A DNA stretch of 64,000 bases from positions 1 through 64,000 of the forward strand of contig NZ_VIRS01000028.1 in assembly GCF_006912135.1 (NCBI RefSeq), in the 5' to 3' direction. Positions 1 to 9,238 of this stretch are shown here, piece by piece (position 1 is the stretch's first letter; each line of letters opens with the position of its first letter). The DNA is from Cryptosporangium phraense (lineage in GTDB: Bacteria; Actinomycetota; Actinomycetes; Mycobacteriales; Cryptosporangiaceae). The notes under the pieces are model-generated. The model was not told where the DNA came from, did not search any database, and saw only the letters and a list, made by a program, of their open reading frames with translations. The translations under genes and the position numbers were made by a program.

Positions 1-1404
1 GGAGCGGGGCGGCGCAGGCAGCCGCTGCCCGGATGCCGTCTGCGATGCCCGATGCAGTCGACCGCTCGGAGGTCGTAGCCCAGATCGCGCCGCCACACCC
101 GTGAAAGCCCGCAAAGTCCGAACGCCGAACCGCCCCGCGCCCCGCACCACCGCGGCCCGCGCACCGCGCCCGCATCACCAGCCCTGCGCACCCCGCCCCG
201 CGGACCAGCACCGCCTGCCGCACCCCAGCATCGCGGGCCCCTTCACCGCGCCAGCGCACCTGCATCACTGCGCCTGCATCACTGCGCCTGCATTACTGCG
301 GCTGCGCACCGCGCCTGCTCCACCGGCCCTGCGGGCCAGTACCCCGCACCGCGCCCCGTGGGCCACGCCCCGCGCGCCGCAGCACCGCGCGCCCTGCACC
401 GCGTCCGCGCCCTGCACCACCGCGGCCCGCGCACCGCGCCCGCACCCGGCCCTGCGGGGCCAGCCCGCGCACCACGCCCAGCGCACCGCGGACCATCACC
501 GCGCGCGCTGCACCTCAGCATCGCGCCCCTCTGCACCGGGTCCGCGCCCTGGATCACCGCGGCCCGCGCAGTGCGCCCGCACAACCGGCCTCGCCGGGCC
601 GGCCCGGCGCGTCACGCTTCGCGCGCCGCAGCATCGCGCGCCTCGCACCACCGCGTCTCGCGGCCATCACGCGATCTCTGCGGCGTCAGCGGTCGGTCAG
701 GCCTCGCCGCGGCGCCGGTCCGCGCAGGCAGACGGCCGAGTGGGTCGCACAGGACCGGCCGGAGCACTGGCGCATCGACCGGGACGTTTCAACGATCGGG
801 CGTGACCGCGGTGTCCGGCCGACCAGCATCGCCGACTGCCGCTGGGCGCCCGGGGCGCTGCAGGTGATCAGCCTCCGGCAGTCCGCATCGATCCTAGCCC
901 GCGCCCCGGGCGGTCGCGCGCAACTCCGAGGCGAACTCCCACGACCAGCAGCGTCCGACGAGGATCCCGGCGCCGAGCCGCACCGACCGCCCACGGCCCT
1001 GGCCATCACCCACCGCCCGCGGCCGCGCGCCGCGCCCACCGCTCGTCGCCCCGCGCCGCACTCACCGCCCGCGGTCCCGGCCAGCACCGACCGCTCGTCG
1101 TCCCGCGCAGCATCCACGGCGCGCGGCCCTGCGCGCCATCCACCACCCAGGGACTGCGCAGCCCCCTACCGGCCTGCGCAGTACCCACCGCCTGCGGCCC
1201 CAGGCAGCACCCACGCCCGCGGCGCCGGCCTCGGGTAGGTGGTCGGGCTTGGCCGCGAGGCCGGGGTGGCTTTGGCGGCGGCCGGTGGTGGTGCTTCGGT
1301 GGGCGTTCGGGGGCCGGTAGTTCAGTGCTGGCTCGGTGGTGGTGGGGGCGGTGGAGTGCTGGGGTGGGCTCGGTGGAGTGGTACCCGGCGTCGGCGGGAG
1401 CGAC
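1..1404. repeat. C-rich degenerate repeat DNA, no convincing gene
   Basis: I see no gene here. The + strand is strongly C-rich and made of diverged, partly repeated blocks. A block reading roughly GCGCCC-GCACCACCGCGG followed by CCCGCGCACCGCGCCCGC occurs near 137-171 and 409-453, with a more diverged copy near 544-581. CACTGCGCCTGCAT-type units repeat at about 266-297, and CACCGCCCGCGG-type units recur around 1010-1200. Both strands are open for long stretches, but the predicted proteins are shifting Pro/Ala/Arg/His strings without domain, start signal or ribosome site. It is most simply decayed repeat DNA. The first 100 bases could be the edge of a neighbouring gene, but nothing is recognisable. 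Confidence 0.5.
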
Positions 1405-2541
1405 ATGGACGCGACCATCGGAATCGTCTCGCTGGTCATTGCGGTGGTGGCGGGGCTGATCATGGTCCGGGGCTTGTTCCGGTTTGTTCGGAGGGCTCGG
1501 CGGGGGCGACGGGGGGCCGGGCCGCGCGATCCGTTCGGGTGGGTCGCGGGGATGCAGGAGGACGTTGTTCGCCGGGCTCAGGCCGGCCTTCCGCCCGACA
1601 TCGACTTCGAGGGGTTCACCGGCTTCAACCGGCCTAGCGACACCCGATCGGCCGAGAGCCTCCGCGCCTCTCCGCCTCCGACCTCTCCGCCTCCGACCTC
1701 TCCGCCTCCGACCCCGCCGTCTCGAACTCAGCCGCCCTGGCCGCAGGCACCCCGCTCAGAGCCGGCCCGCTCAGAACCACGACCCCGCTCCGAGCCGACC
1801 CGCCGTTCAGAGCCGGCCCGCCCAGACCCGGCCCGCCGCCCAGACCCGGCCCGCCGTTCAGAACCGGCCCACCCAGACCCGGCCCACCCGGAAGCGCCAC
1901 CCCTCTCCGAGCCGGCCCGCCCAGAATCAGCCCGCCCAGAATCAGCCCGCCCAGATCCGGCCCCGACGCACCCGGCCCGCTCCGGGGCGCATCCGTCTGA
2001 GCCGTTTCCTCCCACCCTCTACAAATCCTCCGCCTACCTCACCGAGCCCCCCACTCCCGCCTCCGGCGGCCGCTACCTCGGCGCACCCGTGTTCATCTGT
2101 TATCGACGGTCCGACTCCGACATGGCGGCGGCCTATCTGCGCGCCGCCCTCGGCGCCCTCATCGGGCGGCAGAACATCTTCATGGACGTCGACTCGGTCA
2201 AGCCCGGGGAAGACTTCGTCGAGAAGATGCTGGCCGGGGTCACCGCCGCCGACGTGGTCCTGGTGGTCATCGGCAAGAACTGGCTGAACGCGACCGGGGC
2301 CGACGAGCGGCGACGCATCGACGACCCCGAGGACTACGTGCGGCTCGAGGTCGAGGCCGCGTTGGAGCTCGGCAAACGGGTGATCCCGGTGCTGGTGAGC
2401 GGGGCCGAGATGCCCCGGGCGAACGCACTCCCCGCGAGCGTGGCCCCGCTGACCCGGCGCAACGGCCTCACGCTGGGCCACACGACGTTCGACGCCGACA
2501 TCGACCGGATCGCCGGGGCGGTCGGGGTGCCGCCGCAGTAA
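1405..2541 (+). CDS. Membrane-anchored TIR-domain protein
   Basis: 378 residues. ATG at 1405 is chosen because GGAG lies 4 nt upstream and the protein then opens directly with a transmembrane segment (residues about 5-22, IGIVSLVIAVVAGLIMV). A long linker (about 80-220) is built of repeats such as SEPARPDPARRPDPARR. The C-terminal TIR domain (about 227-378) begins PVFICYRRSDSD and has a MDVDSVKPGEDF loop and an E-rich helix (DYVRLEVEAALELG) that could carry the catalytic glutamate of NAD-cleaving TIRs. TIR domains act either in NAD+ hydrolysis/immunity or as protein-interaction modules; which applies is not visible. No partner gene (STING, SIR2, Thoeris) is adjacent. The next gene is acnA in the same direction. 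Confidence 0.8.
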   Translation: MDATIGIVSLVIAVVAGLIMVRGLFRFVRRARRGRRGAGPRDPFGWVAGMQEDVVRRAQAGLPPDIDFEGFTGFNRPSDTRSAESLRASPPPTSPPPTSPPPTPPSRTQPPWPQAPRSEPARSEPRPRSEPTRRSEPARPDPARRPDPARRSEPAHPDPAHPEAPPLSEPARPESARPESARPDPAPTHPARSGAHPSEPFPPTLYKSSAYLTEPPTPASGGRYLGAPVFICYRRSDSDMAAAYLRAALGALIGRQNIFMDVDSVKPGEDFVEKMLAGVTAADVVLVVIGKNWLNATGADERRRIDDPEDYVRLEVEAALELGKRVIPVLVSGAEMPRANALPASVAPLTRRNGLTLGHTTFDADIDRIAGAVGVPPQ

Positions 2542-2730
2542 CGAGGACGCGAGGGCACCCTCGGGAGTTCGACGCCGGAGCGGAGCGTCTCCGCGGCGCG
2601 TGCCGCGCGTCCGGGGCGATGCCCCGGGGACCCGCCCGGCAGGCGTAGACATGAACGGAGAGAAGCCCGACGGCGGAGATCTCCGGCCGGAAGTTGGGTA
2701 TGCCGATCACAGAGCGTGGACCGGATCCGG

Positions 2731-2753
2731 TAGGATAAAAGACGGACGTACGG
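2731..2753 (+). promoter_or_regulatory. Putative acnA promoter -10 and AcnR-like operator
   Basis: TAGGAT at 2731-2736 is a good -10, but no consensus -35 is seen. The 16-mer at 2738-2753 (AAAGACGGACGTACGG) fits the core of the corynebacterial AcnR site as I remember it (CAGNAC-N3-CGTACTG), and it would cover the start point. A related CGTACGG lies in front of the regulator gene at 5684-5690. The rest of 2542-2834 shows no gene. Confidence 0.4.
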
Positions 2754-2834
2754 TTTTAAGGAAGGGCCAGGTGCCTGCAGGACGGAACGGCCGGTAGGCA
2801 AGACTGGCGAGAAGAACCGACGAAGGAGTTGGAC

Positions 2835-5636
<2,802 letters not shown>

Positions 5637-5639
5637 GAT

Positions 5640-5675
5640 CCGAGGCCAACGTCCCCTCGGGGACGTTGGCCTCGG
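5640..5675. terminator. Palindromic terminator after acnA
   Basis: A perfect 17-bp inverted repeat (5640-5656 with 5659-5675) lies 3 nt after the acnA stop. There is no T tract on either side, which is common for actinobacterial terminators. Confidence 0.75.
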
Positions 5676-5727
5676 AAACCATACGTACGGATTGCATGAT
5701 TCCGCCCAGGCTGACACGATCAGTGAC
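5675..5727 (+). promoter_or_regulatory. acnR promoter with AcnR-like site
   Basis: TTGCAT (5692-5697), 17 nt, CACGAT (5715-5720), then 7 nt to the ATG at 5728 gives a leaderless-type promoter. The candidate operator at 5675-5690 ends in CGTACGG, as does the acnA site, and abuts the -35. Confidence 0.45.
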
Positions 5728-6300
5728 ATGCCCAAGGTCAGCCAGCTGCACCTCGACGCCCGACGGCAGGAGATCCTCGCCGGTGCGCGCGCGTGCTTCG
5801 CCCGCCACGGCTACGAAGGCGCGACCGTACGTCGGCTGGAGGAGGAGACCGGGCTCTCCCGCGGCGCGATCTTCCACCACTTCCGCGACAAGGAGTCGCT
5901 GTTCCTCGCCGTCGCCGAGGACGACGCGGCCGAGATGGCCGCGGTCGTCGCCGAGCAGGGGCTCGTGCAGGTGATGCGCAACCTGCTGGACGACGAGTTC
6001 AGCCCCGAGCAGGCCGGGTGGCTCGGGACGCAGCTCGAGGTGTCGCGCCGGCTGCGTACCGACAAGGACTTCGCCGCGCGCTGGGCGGCCCGGTCGGAGG
6101 CGATCTCGCAGGCCACGCACGACCGCCTGACCCGTCAGCGCGAGGCCGGGGTGCTGCGCGAGGACGTCGACCTCGACACCCTGCAGCGCTTCCTGGAGCT
6201 GGCCCTGGACGGCCTGGTCCTCCACCTGGCCATGGGCCGCCCGGCCGCGAAGCTCGGCACCGTCCTCGACCTAGTGGAAGAAGCGGTACGGCGCCGCTAG
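5728..6300 (+). CDS. acnR: TetR-family regulator, AcnR type
   Basis: 190 residues. The N-terminal TetR helix-turn-helix spans about residues 8-55 (RRQEILAGARACFARHGYEG, then TGLSRGAIFHHFRDKESLF). The C-terminal domain is all-helical. Sequence and position directly after acnA match the AcnR family, known in Corynebacterium to repress aconitase, and the mycobacterial neighbour of acn. ATG at 5728 is chosen over an upstream TTG because the TetR fold begins 8 residues later and a promoter with -10 CACGAT lies 7 nt before it, suggesting a leaderless mRNA. Similar CGTACGG-containing sites precede both acnA and this gene, so autoregulation plus acnA control is inferred. Confidence 0.88.
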   Translation: MPKVSQLHLDARRQEILAGARACFARHGYEGATVRRLEEETGLSRGAIFHHFRDKESLFLAVAEDDAAEMAAVVAEQGLVQVMRNLLDDEFSPEQAGWLGTQLEVSRRLRTDKDFAARWAARSEAISQATHDRLTRQREAGVLREDVDLDTLQRFLELALDGLVLHLAMGRPAAKLGTVLDLVEEAVRRR

Positions 6301-6314
6301 GCGCCGTTTGTTCT
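6288..6314 (+). terminator. Short terminator at the acnR stop codon
   Basis: A 7-bp stem (6288-6294 with 6301-6307) has the TAG stop codon in its loop and is followed by TTGTTCT. Confidence 0.5.
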
Positions 6315-6315
6315 G

Positions 6316-6428
6316 ACCTGGAGCCCGCCCAGGGCGGCGCTGCCGATCGGGCGCGATGACGCCGCGTACCTTGGTTGTACTCAAGTCGTCGCGCCCGCTC
6401 GGCAGCGTCGTTCTGGGCGGGCCGCCCA
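6316..6428. repeat. Long structured hairpin element, copy 1
   Basis: 38-nt arms (6323-6360 and 6385-6422) are separated by a 24-nt loop holding an inner GTAC/GTAC stem (6366-6369 with 6377-6380). Thirty-three of 38 positions are Watson-Crick. Read as + strand RNA, four of the other five are G-U, leaving a single U-C mismatch. ACCTGGA precedes the left arm. The right arm ends 6 nt from the stop codon of the leftward gene at 6429. A diverged second copy is at 54018-54128 with the same loop (GTACTCAAGTCG), the same flanks and compensatory stem changes. It may be a bidirectional terminator, a structured RNA or a small mobile repeat. Confidence 0.85.
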
Positions 6429-7157
6429 CTAGGGGCCGGTGACGGCCTGCAACACCGTGAGGCCGTCCAGCTCGATGTCGTCCTTGAGGACGAAGCCGGC
6501 TTCGGCGAGCTCGGCTCGCAGGTCTTCCGAGCTCATCGGCCAGGTGTAGAACTCGGTCTCCTCCTCGGAGAGCACCTCACCCTCGGCGTCGAGCACCGTG
6601 TAGCGGTACTCCCACCACTGCCGCTGGCCGGCCGGCTCGCCGCGCACCGACCCGACGACCGTGTGCGTGCCGACCGCGACCCGGCCGAGCTCCCGCGGCT
6701 GCTGCACGACCGGCTCGGTGAGGGCCGGCTCGTCGAGCAGGAACACCCCGCCGGGCACGAGCGCGTCGCGCACCCGCTGCCAGATGTCGGGGCGGTACGG
6801 CGGCGGGAACGCCGGGCTGGTGTCCAGGCACACGGCCAGATCCGCGAACCCCTCGGACACGGCGAACCGCTCGGCGGCATCCGGGACGACCGTGGTCCGT
6901 CCCCGCAGCGACGGGTCGGCCGCTAACCGCGCGTACAGGGCCGTCCGCATCCCGACCGACGGCTCCACGGCCACGATCGGCACCTCCGGCACCTCGGCGG
7001 CGAGCGCCGCGATCACCGAGCCGGTCCCGGCCCCGAGGTCGAGGATCCCGTGCCGGATCTCGCCCCCGGCCGCCCCCAGCAGTGCTCGTGCCCTGGCAGC
7101 CGTGCGTTCGGCGTGCAGTAAGTCGTAGTACTGCGCCGCAGCCGCGTATCCGTCCAC
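6429..7157 (-). CDS. Class I SAM-dependent methyltransferase
   Basis: 242 residues. The Rossmann-type SAM-binding motif I is HGILDLGAGTGSVIAAL (about residues 36-52), with acidic motif II around PIVAVEPS and a DLAVCLDTS motif near residue 107. This is a stand-alone, cytoplasmic small-molecule type of methyltransferase whose substrate cannot be read from the sequence. GTG at 7157 is chosen because GGGGAGGA lies about 6 nt upstream on the leftward strand; an upstream in-frame ATG at 7214 has no such site. Its stop codon is 6 nt from the long hairpin element, which probably ends its transcript. It converges with acnR. Confidence 0.8.
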   Translation of the reverse strand: MDGYAAAAQYYDLLHAERTAARARALLGAAGGEIRHGILDLGAGTGSVIAALAAEVPEVPIVAVEPSVGMRTALYARLAADPSLRGRTTVVPDAAERFAVSEGFADLAVCLDTSPAFPPPYRPDIWQRVRDALVPGGVFLLDEPALTEPVVQQPRELGRVAVGTHTVVGSVRGEPAGQRQWWEYRYTVLDAEGEVLSEEETEFYTWPMSSEDLRAELAEAGFVLKDDIELDGLTVLQAVTGP

Positions 7158-7280
7158 TGCCGTCCTCCCCGTCACACACGTCTGTGCGGACCTTAAGTGC
7201 AGCATGCGGCACACGGATAGACCCGGCGCGGACTCTTGAGGCAGAGATAGGGCTCTCCCCGCGAAGGTTCACACTGGGTA

Positions 7281-8720
7281 GTGGAACGGGAGCGTGGGCC
7301 CGCTTCCGGTCGGATGCAACCGTCGTGCGCCGACAGATCCCCCGTGACGACGCTTCCGCGCTTCCGCGCTTCCCGCCCGAGTGCCGCCATCGCCGTGTCC
7401 CGGCGGCCCGCTCGCTCGCCCCGCGGCCGGCTCCGGACGGCCGGCGCCGTGCTCGCCCTGGCCGCGCTCGGTGCGGTCGGGCTCGCGCCCGCGGCCGCGT
7501 CCGCCGCCACCGTGCCCACGGCGACGCCGGTAAGCGCGCCGACGACGACGCCGGTGGCCGTGCCGGCGGCGGCGGTGAAGCTGCCGAGCGGGATCGAGCC
7601 GCTCTCGCCCTACATCCCGCAGACGTCGTGCGAGTGGGTCGACAAGCCCGGTTCGCTGGCCCTCGGCGCGCTCCTCAAGGCCACCTACCCCGGCACCTCG
7701 TACGGCGTCACCCGCGGCTGCACCGGCACGATGACCAGCGAACACTACGACGGCCGCGCGGTCGACTGGATGAACTCGATCCGCAAGCCGGCCCAGGCCG
7801 CCCAGGCCACCGCGGTGCTGAACTGGCTGTTCGCGACCGACGCGGCCGGCAACAAGTACGCCAACGCCCGCCGGCTCGGCGTCATGTACATCATCTGGAA
7901 CGGGCAGATCTGGGGCAGCTACAACCAGACCTGGAAGCCGTACATGACCTGCGCGTCGCACCCCGAGGCGAGCATGGACACGACCTGCCACCGCGACCAC
8001 GTGCACTTCAGCCTGAGCTGGGCCGGCGCGATGAAGCGGACGTCGTTCTGGACCGGGTCCGTCGCGGCCGTCGACTACGGGCCGTGCCGGGTCTCCGACC
8101 TGAACTACGCGGCCCCGTACACCGGCGTCGTCAACAAGACCCGGTGCACCTCGTACCCGACGATCACCGCTCCGGCCGGCTCGGCCGCGGGCTACACCGG
8201 CCTGGTCAAGTTCTCCGGCGCGCAGCTGCAGTCGGGTGCCAACGGCAACGCGGTGACCGCGCTGCAGAAGGGTCTCGGGCTGTCGGCCGACGGCACGTTC
8301 GGACCCACGACCGCGACCGCCGTCGTCGACTTCAAGTCCACCCACGGCCTGCCGGCCACCGCCGTCGTCGACGCTCCGACCTGGCGCGCGCTGCTGCTCG
8401 CCTACAAGCCCACCGGCGCGTACGCCGGCGCCACCAAGCCCGCCACGACGACGTCCAAGCCGACGACGTCCAAGCCGGCGGTCACGACGAAGCCGGCGGC
8501 GAAGCCGGTCAACCCGCTGAGCCAGTACAAGAAGACGACGCTCAAGTACGGCTCGAAGGGCGCCGCGGTCACCGCTCTCCAGAAGCGGCTGAGGCTGCCC
8601 CAGGTCACCGGCACGTTCGCGAGCAAGACCCAGAACGCGGTGAAGACGTTCCAGCGCACGCACCGTCTGCCGGTCACCGGCGTCGTCGACACGGCGACGT
8701 GGGTCGCGCTCGGCGCCTGA
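7281..8720 (+). CDS. Secreted LAS-type peptidase with two peptidoglycan-binding domains
   Basis: Up to 479 residues. A long Arg-rich leader precedes a signal peptide (RTAGAVLALAALGAVGLAP, ending AAASA at about residue 74). The central domain (about 117-260) has the zinc-ligand pattern of LAS/VanY-like peptidases: SEHYDGRAVDW near 152 and CHRDHVHFS near 234. Two PG_binding_1 modules follow (about 313-375 and 421-478), joined by a Thr/Lys/Pro linker (TTSKPTTSKPAVTTKPA). It presumably binds and trims cell-wall peptidoglycan outside the membrane. The start is uncertain: GTG 7281, ATG 7314 and GTG 7344 all lack a clear ribosome site. The methyltransferase is divergent. Confidence 0.85.
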   Translation: MERERGPASGRMQPSCADRSPVTTLPRFRASRPSAAIAVSRRPARSPRGRLRTAGAVLALAALGAVGLAPAAASAATVPTATPVSAPTTTPVAVPAAAVKLPSGIEPLSPYIPQTSCEWVDKPGSLALGALLKATYPGTSYGVTRGCTGTMTSEHYDGRAVDWMNSIRKPAQAAQATAVLNWLFATDAAGNKYANARRLGVMYIIWNGQIWGSYNQTWKPYMTCASHPEASMDTTCHRDHVHFSLSWAGAMKRTSFWTGSVAAVDYGPCRVSDLNYAAPYTGVVNKTRCTSYPTITAPAGSAAGYTGLVKFSGAQLQSGANGNAVTALQKGLGLSADGTFGPTTATAVVDFKSTHGLPATAVVDAPTWRALLLAYKPTGAYAGATKPATTTSKPTTSKPAVTTKPAAKPVNPLSQYKKTTLKYGSKGAAVTALQKRLRLPQVTGTFASKTQNAVKTFQRTHRLPVTGVVDTATWVALGA

Positions 8721-8765
8721 GCGATCACGCATGGTGACATAACTCAGGACCTTCGGATGTATCAC

Positions 8766-8796
8766 GCGGACGACCGGGCACGGCCCGGTCGTCCGC
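8766..8796 (+). terminator. Terminator after the LAS peptidase
   Basis: A perfect 13-bp stem (8766-8778 with 8784-8796) with a 5-nt loop, 45 nt after the stop codon. Confidence 0.75.
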
Positions 8797-8936
8797 TACG
8801 CGCTGTTTAACTGGGTGACGCGATAAGATAGTCCCGTTATGTCCATATTTTCCGGTCAGGACGTGAGCGATTTGGGCGATTTGTTACTACGGTGAGCCCG
8901 ATTAGCGCGGTTCATGAGCCTTCTACGCTTGTGTTC

Positions 8937-9173
8937 ATGAGCCGTCACGCATTACGCACCGTCACCACGATGCCCCGATCGTCCGCACCGGTTTTCGTCG
9001 ACTCGACCGGACGGCGCGCCCGGTGGCTGCGGATCCTGACCGCCCTCGTCTGCCTGGCGTTCGCCCTGTACGTCGGCGCGATGGCCACCGGCCTGCTCGA
9101 CACGTCCCTGGACCTGTCGACGGCGATGCCGACCATCACCGCGTCGGCGAGCGCCACGGGCTCGGCCGGGTAG
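8937..9173 (+). CDS. Small single-pass membrane protein, PVFVD family
   Basis: 78 residues. The N-terminus is basic, then SAPVFVDSTGRRARWLRI, one transmembrane helix (about residues 33-53) and a short Thr/Ala/Ser-rich tail. The PVFVD-x-x-GRR motif directly before the membrane is shared with the products of 15125, 17342 and 18135. ATG at 8937 is chosen because TACGCT (8924-8929) stands 7 nt before it, a leaderless arrangement seen at the other family members; GTG 8892 would add 15 residues and has no signal. It ends 65 nt before the deacetylase-glycosyltransferase fusion and is probably in its operon. Function is unknown. Confidence 0.7.
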   Translation: MSRHALRTVTTMPRSSAPVFVDSTGRRARWLRILTALVCLAFALYVGAMATGLLDTSLDLSTAMPTITASASATGSAG

Positions 9174-9238
9174 GTCGGTCCCGGGCCGGGCGGTGCGCAT
9201 CGCTCGCCGGCTCCGGTCGGCCCGACCGAAGGACCGCG

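Noticed and set aside
101-867. Overlapping Pro/Ala/His-rich frames on both strands
   Set aside because: No ribosome site, no domain, and the repeats run through several frames; treated as repeat DNA.
686-1117. Leftward frame thought to be a transposase remnant
   Set aside because: Arg-rich sequence but no DDE or HTH motif could be identified.
2651-2797. Short + frame between the TIR gene and acnA
   Set aside because: No conserved content; it overlaps the proposed acnA promoter and operator.
5640-5675. 17-bp palindrome considered as a regulator operator
   Set aside because: Position 3 nt after the acnA stop and hairpin geometry fit a terminator better.
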